From Butyrivibrio sp. LC3010 (GTDB lineage Bacteria > Bacillota > Clostridia > Lachnospirales > Lachnospiraceae), in assembly GCF_000424385.1 (NCBI RefSeq), contig NZ_AUJU01000009.1, positions 62,001-126,000 on the forward strand: DNA of 64,000 nucleotides, in the 5' to 3' direction. The position numbers were made by a program, and so were the translations under genes. Every line of letters begins with the position of its first letter. Within the stretch, counting starts at the first letter, position 1. The notes under the pieces are model-generated. The model did not search any database, had not been told where the DNA came from, and saw only the letters and a list, made by a program, of their open reading frames with translations. Positions 55,174-62,949 of this stretch are shown here, piece after piece.

Positions 55174-57723
55174 ATGAACAATAAGCTATATAAACTTATG
55201 AACTGGCCTGAGATTGAAGAGATTATTTATTCAGATGGTGATGATCCTCACAGAATCTTAGGCGCTCACAAGGTAGGTTCTAATCTTCTTATTCAGACCT
55301 TTTACCCCATGGCAGTAGAAATTGAAGTAGTTCCGGCTACGGGTACAAAAACATATAAGATGGAGCTTGCTGATGAAGCAGGTTTCTATGCTGCGCTTGT
55401 TCCCTATAAGGAAAATTTCAAATATAAATACAGGATCAAACTTGAGAACGGGGATATCAGGGAAATAACAGATCCATATAATTTTGCACCGAGAATGGAC
55501 CGCGAGGATTTTATCAAATTCAACAGCGGAATTCACTATAACATCTATGAAAAGCTTGGAGCTCATGTTATCGAGATCGACGGTGTAAAGGGCTGTACTT
55601 TTGCCGTATGGGCACCGGATGCTGCAAGAGTCAGTGTAATAGGTGACTTTAACGAATGGGATGGAAGAGTCAATCAGATGCAGCGTGTTGATCATGCCGG
55701 AATATTCGAGATTTTCATTCCGGATGCCAAAGACGGTGATGGCTATCAGTATGAGATAAAGACCAAGGGCGGTGTGATATTCAAAAGACCTGACCCTTAT
55801 GGATATGCTTATAAAGACAGGGATAATGTGATTTCACAGGTCGTTGAAATAAAGGACATCGACTGGAATGATGCTACATTTATAAAAAACAGAACCAAAT
55901 TTGACAGGGATACTGATCCGCTGTCAATTTGTGAGCTTTCTCTTGATACCTTTGCTGCAAAGCATCAGAATCATATTCCCGATTATGAGGAGCTTGCAGG
56001 AGAGATTCTTGAATATGTCAAGGACCATGGTTTTAATACCATCGAATTAAAGCCTATTATGGAACATATTCCGGGACATCCTTTCCATATTAACGGATTT
56101 TTCTCTGTTCAGAAAAGATATGGATCACCTGATGACTTTAAGAAGTTTGTAAATATCATGCATGGAGCTGGAATAAGGGTAATAATGGATTTCGTTACAA
56201 CATTTTTCCCCAAGCTTCAATGCGGCCTTAATGCGTTTGACGGACAGGCTCTTTATGAATATCCGGATCCGAGAATGGGTGTGCATCCCAGAACCGGTGA
56301 TCTGATATTTGATTTTGGAAGAAAACAGGTGACTAACTTTCTGCTTTCATGTGCACTTTACTGGGTTGAAAATTATCATCTCGACGGTCTAAGAGTTGCT
56401 GATATTGCCAAGATTCTTTACCTTGATTATGACAGAAAGCCCGGTCAGTGGATTCCTAATATATATGGCGGTAATGAGAATCTTGAAGCCAAGGACTTTT
56501 TGTGTAACTTCAACTCAGTGCTGAAGACTAAGCACCCCGGCATACTTACACTTACAAAGGAGACTTCCTGCTGGCCGAGAGTAACAGGTGAGCTGGACGA
56601 CGGTGGTCTTGGATTTGATTATAAATGGAATAATGGATGGACTAAGGATTTCCTTGATTATATCCAAAATGATCCTCTTTTCAGATCAGGCAATCATAAT
56701 GAGCTGACATTCTCACTTGTTTATTGCTATACAGAGAGATTTGTGCTGGCATTTACTCATGAAGAGATTGGGAAAGGACTTGAAGGTCTCTATGATCTTA
56801 TGCCCGGCGACTCCGCTCAGAAGATGGCAGGGGTTCGTCTTGCAATATCATACCTTATGACTCATCCGGGAAAGAAAATGCTTTACATGGATCCCAATGA
56901 GTTAAGCATTGATAATGCAGTATTTTTAGAGAACCTGATACATTCTCTTAATGAGATTTATTATTCAAGACCGGCTCTTCATCAGATTGATGTTAATGAC
57001 AGCGGCTTTGAGTGGATCAATAGCATGGCAGCTGAGGAATGCATGATGTCCTTTATAAGAAAAGGACAGTCTGATGCAGATATGCTGATTGTTGTAGTTA
57101 ATATGGCAGGTGTAGACAGAACATTTGAAGTTGGCGTGCCTGCTGACGGTAAGTATTACGAGATCTTCAACTCCGATGATACCTGCTATGGCGGAAGCGG
57201 AATTGTGAATCCCGGCAGAATCGAAGCAAACTTCAGCGAGGCTGATGGAAGACCATATTCAATTCCTGTTAAGCTTGCATCATCTTCACTTGCAATATTC
57301 TCTTATACTGCTTATACAACTCAGGAAAAGAAGATCAGAAAAATCCGTGAGGAAGAAGCAAACAATAAGATGCAGGAACGTGAGAGAACCTTAAGGGAAC
57401 TCAAGAATCGTCAGGAGAAGGAAGAGGCAGAGCTTTTGAAGGAGCTTCATGAGCGTTATGAGAGAGAGCTTGCAGCTCAGGAAGAAGCTATTGAAAAGAA
57501 GTACGAGCAGATAGAAGAAGAACGAATTTCAAGTATTGTTTCAGAAGCAGCATTTAAGGCAGTTTCCGGCACTAAGAAAACGCAGACAAAGAAGACTTCA
57601 GCAAAGAAGACAACTGCCAAGACAGAAACAAAGACAGCTGCAAAGAAGACAAGAAAGACTTCAACAAAGAAAACTTCTTCATCAAAAGCAGAAAATACGG
57701 ACAAGAAAGAAGATAACGAATAA
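55174..57723 (+). CDS. Branching-enzyme (GlgB) homologue lacking catalytic residues, with basic tail
   Basis: 849 residues. N-terminal GlgB-type domain (DDPHRILGAHKVGSNLLIQT), CBM48 (CTFAVWAPDAARVSVIGDFN), GH13 barrel and C-terminal beta-domain align with GlgB over ~700 residues. The active-site positions differ: nucleophile RVD is RVA (A409), AEES is TKET (K462, E463), SHDE is THEE (E530 for Asp), and the region I His is Phe (TTFFP). From ~715 a coiled coil begins. The last ~55 residues are a Lys/Thr/Ala-rich histone H1-like tail (KKTSAKKTTAK). The ATG at 55174 follows GGAGGG. It is probably a non-catalytic glucan-binding scaffold (inference). Confidence 0.85.
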   Translation: MNNKLYKLMNWPEIEEIIYSDGDDPHRILGAHKVGSNLLIQTFYPMAVEIEVVPATGTKTYKMELADEAGFYAALVPYKENFKYKYRIKLENGDIREITDPYNFAPRMDREDFIKFNSGIHYNIYEKLGAHVIEIDGVKGCTFAVWAPDAARVSVIGDFNEWDGRVNQMQRVDHAGIFEIFIPDAKDGDGYQYEIKTKGGVIFKRPDPYGYAYKDRDNVISQVVEIKDIDWNDATFIKNRTKFDRDTDPLSICELSLDTFAAKHQNHIPDYEELAGEILEYVKDHGFNTIELKPIMEHIPGHPFHINGFFSVQKRYGSPDDFKKFVNIMHGAGIRVIMDFVTTFFPKLQCGLNAFDGQALYEYPDPRMGVHPRTGDLIFDFGRKQVTNFLLSCALYWVENYHLDGLRVADIAKILYLDYDRKPGQWIPNIYGGNENLEAKDFLCNFNSVLKTKHPGILTLTKETSCWPRVTGELDDGGLGFDYKWNNGWTKDFLDYIQNDPLFRSGNHNELTFSLVYCYTERFVLAFTHEEIGKGLEGLYDLMPGDSAQKMAGVRLAISYLMTHPGKKMLYMDPNELSIDNAVFLENLIHSLNEIYYSRPALHQIDVNDSGFEWINSMAAEECMMSFIRKGQSDADMLIVVVNMAGVDRTFEVGVPADGKYYEIFNSDDTCYGGSGIVNPGRIEANFSEADGRPYSIPVKLASSSLAIFSYTAYTTQEKKIRKIREEEANNKMQERERTLRELKNRQEKEEAELLKELHERYERELAAQEEAIEKKYEQIEEERISSIVSEAAFKAVSGTKKTQTKKTSAKKTTAKTETKTAAKKTRKTSTKKTSSSKAENTDKKEDNE

Positions 57724-58628
57724 TGCTTAGAATGTTACCCCTGACTGCTACTACTACAGCTGAAACTGCCATCGAGACTATAGCTGAGGTAACAGGTAAT
57801 GATAATTTAAAGCCGGGAGTTATAGAAAAATATTTAAAAGAACTCCCGGATAAGGCCTTTGCACTGCTGGTTCAGGCAGTACTTGCCATAATAATCCTTG
57901 TGATTATGTGGCAAGTAATTAAGGTCATTGCAAATATTGTTGAAAAATCTCTTTTAAAAACCAAGATTGAAGATGCAACTGCAAAATTCCTTGCTAAGGT
58001 CGTAAGAGTATCACTCGAGATACTTTTGGTATTTTCACTGGCTGCAGCTTTTGGAATGGATACAGCCAGCATAGTTGCACTGCTTGGTTCTGCAGGTGTT
58101 GCGATAGGTCTTGCTATACAGGGCACTCTTTCAGATTTTGCAGGAGGAATACTGATACTTCTATCAAGACCCTTCAGGGTTGGAGATTATATAATTGTCG
58201 GAAGTACCGGAGTAGAAGGAACTGTAACAGAAATATCACTTATCAATACGAGAATGCTGACAGCTGATTTCAGAAGAGTTGTTATACCAAACGGCTCACT
58301 TGCTTCTGCAACAATTACAAACAACAACGGAAATACAATGAGAATTCTGGATACAATGGTTGGCATTTCCTATGGCGCTGATATTGATAAAGCAAGAACT
58401 GTAGCGGAGAAGGTAATGGATGCCAACGAGTACATTTCAGATAAATATGAAAAGTGTGTATATGTTGATGCACTTGCAGACAGCAGTGTTAATCTCAGAA
58501 TAAGAGGTTGGGTAAAGCCTGAGAACTATCTGAAGGCAAAATGGTCAATGAATGAAGCAGTAAAGAAAGCCTTTGATAAAGAAGGCGTTGAGATTCCCTT
58601 TCCTCAGATTGATGTACATATGAGATAA
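57723..58628 (+). CDS. mscS: Small-conductance mechanosensitive channel (MscS family)
   Basis: 301 residues. Three transmembrane helices lie in residues ~45-140. The pore-lining TM3 region reads LLGSAGVAIGLAIQGTLSDF, followed by GGILILLSRPFRVGDYI and the cytoplasmic beta-domain (VIPNGSLASATITN). It releases solutes under hypo-osmotic shock. The ATG shares one base with the preceding stop (TAATG), so translation is coupled to the branching-enzyme homologue. Confidence 0.94.
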   Translation: MLRMLPLTATTTAETAIETIAEVTGNDNLKPGVIEKYLKELPDKAFALLVQAVLAIIILVIMWQVIKVIANIVEKSLLKTKIEDATAKFLAKVVRVSLEILLVFSLAAAFGMDTASIVALLGSAGVAIGLAIQGTLSDFAGGILILLSRPFRVGDYIIVGSTGVEGTVTEISLINTRMLTADFRRVVIPNGSLASATITNNNGNTMRILDTMVGISYGADIDKARTVAEKVMDANEYISDKYEKCVYVDALADSSVNLRIRGWVKPENYLKAKWSMNEAVKKAFDKEGVEIPFPQIDVHMR

Positions 58629-58650
58629 ATTTATTTTTTCTTTAAAAAGC

Positions 58651-58679
58651 TTGTCAAAGAATGATATCATCTATATAAT
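58651..58679 (+). promoter_or_regulatory. Sigma-A promoter for tRNA-Thr
   Basis: TTGTCA (58651-58656), 17-bp spacer, TATAAT (58674-58679). The start is expected near 58686, about 50 nt before the mature tRNA. Confidence 0.8.
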
Positions 58680-58697
58680 GATATTTGTGCTTTTAAG

Positions 58698-58733
58698 TTT
58701 TAGATTCCCGTTCATACAGACAGGAATCTAAAA
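58698..58733 (+). terminator. Terminator-like hairpin in the tRNA 5' leader
   Basis: TTTTAGATTCC (58698-58708) and GGAATCTAAAA (58723-58733) form a perfect 11-bp stem with a 14-base loop, followed by TTTT and then the tRNA four bases later. It lies downstream of the tRNA promoter. It may end mscS read-through or be a processing signal of the precursor. Confidence 0.6.
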
Positions 58734-58737
58734 TTTT

Positions 58738-58810
58738 GCTGGAATAGCGCAGTTGGTAGCGCAACTGATTCGTAATCAGTAGGTCGAGGGTTCAAGTCCC
58801 TTTTCCAGCT
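58738..58810 (+). tRNA. tRNA-Thr (anticodon CGT)
   Basis: 73 nt with a full cloverleaf. Acceptor GCTGGAA/TTCCAGC, D-stem GCGC/GCGC, anticodon stem ACTGA/TCAGT with loop TTCGTAA (anticodon CGT reads ACG), T-stem GAGGG/CCCTT with loop TTCAAGT, discriminator T. G1-C72, C2-G71 and G35-U36 fit threonine identity. CCA is not encoded. Confidence 0.97.
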
Positions 58811-58826
58811 TTTATGAAAATTCACT

Positions 58827-58857
58827 AAACTCGTGGCAAAATCCACGAGTTTTTTTA
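58827..58857 (+). terminator. Rho-independent terminator of tRNA-Thr
   Basis: AAACTCGTGG (58827-58836) and CCACGAGTTT (58843-58852) form a 10-bp stem followed by a T-run. Confidence 0.92.
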
Positions 58858-58878
58858 TATTCAGAATGCTTGTATTCA

Positions 58879-58908
58879 CTTTAACACTATGATAAGTTAA
58901 AGTATAAT
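58879..58908 (+). promoter_or_regulatory. argH promoter with overlapping inverted repeat
   Basis: TTAACA (58881-58886), 16-bp spacer, TATAAT (58903-58908). CTTTAAC (58879-58885) and GTTAAAG (58896-58902) are perfect inverted repeats covering the -35 and spacer, a plausible repressor site. Confidence 0.6.
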
Positions 58909-58960
58909 TGTTTTATTAAATGTTAGTTCAAAAATCAGAATATTTCAAAAGGAGTAATAT

Positions 58961-60379
58961 ATGGCGCAGCTGTGGGGAGGAAGATTTCAGGGCGAGATTA
59001 GTGAACTTGCCTGGAAGTTTAATGCATCCATTTATTTTGACAAAAGACTTATAAATGCAGATGCTGTTGGTAGTAAAGCTCATGTTAGTATGCTTGCAAA
59101 ACAGGGGATAATTACAAATGAAGAATGTGAGCAGATAAAGAACGGGCTTGATGAAATTCTTAAAGATGTAAATGAGGGAAAGCTTCAGATTACAGATAAG
59201 TATGAGGATGTTCATAGTTTTCTTGAAGCTAATCTGATAGAGAGAATCGGTGATGCAGGTAAGAAAATGCATACAGGCAGATCCCGTAATGATCAGGTAG
59301 CCCTGGATATGCGACTTTTTGTTCGTGAAGAGGTTAAGAATACAGCTGAAGCTTTATATGGCATGCTGACTACTCTTGATTCTATTATGAATGATAATCT
59401 CTACACTTACATGCCTGGTTTTACTCATCTTCAGAAGGCTCAGCCGGTTACACTTGCGCATCATCTTGGAGCATATTTTGAGATGTTTTACAGAGATGCC
59501 ACAAGGCTTAAGGACATTTATTCCAGGATGAACTATTGTCCTTTGGGAGCAGGTGCCCTTGCAGGAACAACTTATCCGCTGGACAGAGAATATACAGCAC
59601 AACTTCTTAAGTTTAACGGACCTACTAATAACAGTATGGATTCCGTATCCGACAGGGATTATCTCATTGAATTTTTATCAGCTTTATCAATTATAATGAT
59701 GCATTTATCACGTTTTTCGGAAGAAGTTATTATTTGGAATTCAAATGAATACAATTTTGTGACCATAGATGATGCATATTCTACCGGAAGCAGTATAATG
59801 CCACAGAAGAAAAATCCTGACATTGCAGAGCTTGTAAGAGGTAAAACGGGAAGAGTATACGGAGCGCTTAATTCACTTCTTGTAACCATGAAAGGAATTC
59901 CCCTGGCTTATGACAAAGACATGCAGGAGGATAAAGAAGTAAGCTTTGATGCTATTGACACCACAAAAAACTGTATTATTCTTTTTACAGACATGTTAAA
60001 AACAATGAAGTTCAATAAAGATCAGATGGAGAAAAGTGCTATCCGAGGATTTACTGATGCAACCGATGCCGCTGATTATCTCGTAAATAAGGGTGTACCT
60101 TTCAGAGATGCACATGGTATTATTGGAAGAATTGTTTTACATTGTATAGATAGATCAATAGGAATTTCAGATCTTTCGATTGAAGAACTAAAAAAATTCG
60201 CTCCTGAGTTCGATAATGATGTATATGAAGCCATAAGTCTTAAGACATGTGTTGAGAAGAGACTTACAGTAGGAGCTCCGGGACCTGAAGCTATGTCCGG
60301 ATCAATTAAAATAAATCAGAAACTTCTGGATGAATTCTGGACGCATTCTGAAGATTTCGAAATATTGGATGTTCTATGA
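58961..60379 (+). CDS. argH: Argininosuccinate lyase
   Basis: 472 residues. Fumarase/aspartase superfamily enzyme releasing arginine and fumarate. Motifs are LWGGRFQG, DVHSFLEANLIERIGDAGKK, HTGRSRNDQVALDMRLF, THLQKAQPVTLAHH and the signature TGSSIMPQKKNPDIAELVRG. AAAGGAG precedes the ATG. No argG or other arginine gene adjoins it; it has its own promoter and is followed by asd. Confidence 0.96.
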   Translation: MAQLWGGRFQGEISELAWKFNASIYFDKRLINADAVGSKAHVSMLAKQGIITNEECEQIKNGLDEILKDVNEGKLQITDKYEDVHSFLEANLIERIGDAGKKMHTGRSRNDQVALDMRLFVREEVKNTAEALYGMLTTLDSIMNDNLYTYMPGFTHLQKAQPVTLAHHLGAYFEMFYRDATRLKDIYSRMNYCPLGAGALAGTTYPLDREYTAQLLKFNGPTNNSMDSVSDRDYLIEFLSALSIIMMHLSRFSEEVIIWNSNEYNFVTIDDAYSTGSSIMPQKKNPDIAELVRGKTGRVYGALNSLLVTMKGIPLAYDKDMQEDKEVSFDAIDTTKNCIILFTDMLKTMKFNKDQMEKSAIRGFTDATDAADYLVNKGVPFRDAHGIIGRIVLHCIDRSIGISDLSIEELKKFAPEFDNDVYEAISLKTCVEKRLTVGAPGPEAMSGSIKINQKLLDEFWTHSEDFEILDVL

Positions 60380-60446
60380 TTTCCTGAATATCATAAGTTC
60401 TGTTTAGGAAATAAATTATTATATATTTTAAGAGGAGAGTGAAAAA

Positions 60447-61532
60447 ATGAGCGAGAAATTGAGAGTGGCGATTTTAGGTGCAACCGGTATGGTAGGTCAG
60501 AGATTTATTACTATTCTTGATAACCATCCCTGGTTTGAGGTTGCTGTTGTTGCAGCAAGTCCCAGAAGTGCCGGACAGACCTATGAGGAATCTGTAGGTG
60601 ACAGATGGAAGATGGAAGTTCCCATGCCTGAGGGTGTTAAAAAGCTTGTCATCAAGGATGTAACAAATGTAGAAGAAGTTACAAAGGACGTTGATTTTGT
60701 ACTTTCAGCAGTAAATATGTCAAAGGATGAGATCAAGGCTATTGAAGAAGAGTATGCAAAGACCGAGACTCCTGTTGTTTCCAACAACAGTGCTCACAGA
60801 TGGACTCCTGATGTTCCCATGATCATTCCGGAGGTTAACCCTCAGCATGCTGATGTTATAGAATTCCAGAAGAAGAGACTTGGTACTACTAAAGGATTTA
60901 TTGCTGTTAAGCCTAACTGTTCTATTCAGAGTTATGCTCCTGCACTTTCTGCATGGAGAGAATTTGAGCCTTATGAGGTTGTAGCAACAACATATCAGGC
61001 TATTTCCGGTGCAGGTAAGAACTTTAAAGAGTGGCCAGAAATGGAAGGCAATATTATTCCTTTTATTTCAGGAGAAGAAGAGAAAAGCGAAAAAGAGCCT
61101 TTAAGAATCTGGGGAACAATAGAAAATGGCGTGATTGTACCTGCTAAAAGTCCAATAATTACATGTCAATGTATAAGAGTTCCAGTTTTGTATGGACATA
61201 CGGCCGCAGCTTTTGTAAAATTTAAGAAGAAAGCTACAAAAGATGAACTTATTAATTGTCTTGTGAATTTTAGTGGTAAGCCACAGGAGCTGAATCTTCC
61301 CAGTGCACCAAAGCAGTTTATTCAGTATTTGGAAGAAGATAATCGTCCTCAGGTTTCACTTGATGTTAACTACGAAGGTGGAATGGGCGTAAGCATTGGA
61401 AGACTTCGTGAAGACACAGTTTATGACTGGAAGTTCGTCGGACTTTCTCATAACACTCTTAGAGGAGCTGCAGGCGGTGCGGTTGAGTGTGCTGAACTCC
61501 TCAAAGCACTAGGATATATTACCAAAAAATAA
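60447..61532 (+). CDS. asd: Aspartate-semialdehyde dehydrogenase (~360-residue type)
   Basis: 361 residues. NADP-binding ILGATGMVGQRFI at the N-terminus, SNNSAHRWTPDVPMIIPEVN, active-site Cys in KPNCSIQSY, and GHTAAAFVKFKKK. It converts aspartyl phosphate to aspartate semialdehyde for lysine/diaminopimelate, threonine and methionine synthesis. The pattern matches the archaeal/fungal-like long class rather than the E. coli class. AGGAGAG precedes the ATG. Separated from argH by 67 nt without a clear terminator. Confidence 0.94.
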   Translation: MSEKLRVAILGATGMVGQRFITILDNHPWFEVAVVAASPRSAGQTYEESVGDRWKMEVPMPEGVKKLVIKDVTNVEEVTKDVDFVLSAVNMSKDEIKAIEEEYAKTETPVVSNNSAHRWTPDVPMIIPEVNPQHADVIEFQKKRLGTTKGFIAVKPNCSIQSYAPALSAWREFEPYEVVATTYQAISGAGKNFKEWPEMEGNIIPFISGEEEKSEKEPLRIWGTIENGVIVPAKSPIITCQCIRVPVLYGHTAAAFVKFKKKATKDELINCLVNFSGKPQELNLPSAPKQFIQYLEEDNRPQVSLDVNYEGGMGVSIGRLREDTVYDWKFVGLSHNTLRGAAGGAVECAELLKALGYITKK

Positions 61533-61569
61533 TAAGACATAATTTTTAATCTGGGGTGAGGAAAAACAC

Positions 61570-62949
61570 ATGGAAAAAACTAAGTTACAGGAATTGGAAG
61601 AATTAAACAGCTATTACGAAACCGGTAATAATCAGATTGTCATTGTTTATGGCCATTTACGCACGGGGAGCACATCGGTCATAGCCACTTTTGCTAAAGA
61701 CAAGGATCGTATGTATTATTGTGCGGTTGCTGCTTCTGAGAGACTACAGAGATATCTGATTGGACAAAGGCTCAGAACAAGAGGATTGGAGCTTCCGGAG
61801 TATCCAACCTATCGTGAGATCTTTGAAGGTATAGCTAAGATTTCTGTTGAACATGGAGATTCCATGTGTGTCTTAATGGAGAATTTCGAGGATATAATAA
61901 AGGCATCTCCTTCATTCTTAGAGGAGATAAGTCCTATTATATTCGATGATTCCCACCCACAGATTGTCCTTATTCTTATGGGATCAAATGCGGCATGGAT
62001 TGAGAATAATATGGTTGGAAAGATTGGCGCTCAGGCAACATATATTTCCGGATTTTTAAAGATAAAGCCCTATTCATTCCAGGAAATGAGAAAAAAATTT
62101 GAAAATATGAGTGATAAGGATGTAATCTCTGCTTATTCTATTTTTGGTGGTAATGCAAGATTATGGTCTTACTTTGATCCTAATAAGACTTTCAGGCAAA
62201 ATGTTATCGAGAAGTTCCTTGATGCTGAGAACAGTGTGCTTCTTCGCGAGACTTTCAAGGTCCTCGAAGAAAATTTGCGTGAAACTGCAGTTTATAATAC
62301 AATCCTATATGGACTTGCAAATGGTAAGAATAAATTAAATGATATACATCATGCCACAGGCTTCTCAAGGGCTAAGATAATGGTTTACTTAAAGAGCCTT
62401 ATTGAGCTTGGAATGGTAGAAAAAGTTTATTCCTTTGCTACGACAGGGCATGAAAATGTACAGAAGGGTGTTTACAGAATATGTGATCCACTTGCACACT
62501 TCTTTTACAGATTTTTCTATGCTAATGTTACTCAGATAGTAAGAATGAATGCTGAGGAGTATTACGATTCTTATATAGAGAATGACCTTGGTGCTTTTGT
62601 AAAGGATGCTTATAAGATTGTTTGCAGAGAGTATATTGATAAGCTCTCAGAATATGACAGACTTCCTTTCAAGATTGATGAGGAAGGCGAGTGGGTTGGT
62701 AAAATTGATTCACTTGATGTCGTTGCACAGAGCGAATCCGGTGATACTCTTGTTGGAGTATGTAACTGGGAATCCAAGATGGATGTAAATACAATTGATT
62801 CGGTCAGAAGTTGCTGCAAGAGAGCAAGACTTAATCCGGATTATTATTACCTGTTTTCTGCAGAAGGTTTTGATGAAGGTCTCATCAAGCTCGCAGAGAA
62901 AGAAGAGTCCATAAAACTTGTTGGATTGGAAGAAATGATGAATGCCTAA
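61570..62949 (+). CDS. DUF234-type ATPase homologue with degraded active sites
   Basis: 459 residues with the layout of archaeal-type AAA ATPases: P-loop domain (~1-200), winged helix (~235-300: LNDIHHATGFSRAKIMVYLK, LIELGMVEKV) and a C-terminal DUF234 nuclease-like domain (~330-459). The P-loop reads GHLRTGSTS (28-36), with Ser34 where the Walker Lys belongs. Walker B is VLMENFED instead of an LxxDE-type pair. The nuclease strand normally ending gECKW is GVCNW (V397-N399), losing both catalytic residues. The frame is intact and the fold looks maintained, so it is a likely pseudoenzyme. GGGGTGAGG precedes the ATG. It overlaps topB by eight bases. Confidence 0.8.
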   Translation: MEKTKLQELEELNSYYETGNNQIVIVYGHLRTGSTSVIATFAKDKDRMYYCAVAASERLQRYLIGQRLRTRGLELPEYPTYREIFEGIAKISVEHGDSMCVLMENFEDIIKASPSFLEEISPIIFDDSHPQIVLILMGSNAAWIENNMVGKIGAQATYISGFLKIKPYSFQEMRKKFENMSDKDVISAYSIFGGNARLWSYFDPNKTFRQNVIEKFLDAENSVLLRETFKVLEENLRETAVYNTILYGLANGKNKLNDIHHATGFSRAKIMVYLKSLIELGMVEKVYSFATTGHENVQKGVYRICDPLAHFFYRFFYANVTQIVRMNAEEYYDSYIENDLGAFVKDAYKIVCREYIDKLSEYDRLPFKIDEEGEWVGKIDSLDVVAQSESGDTLVGVCNWESKMDVNTIDSVRSCCKRARLNPDYYYLFSAEGFDEGLIKLAEKEESIKLVGLEEMMNA

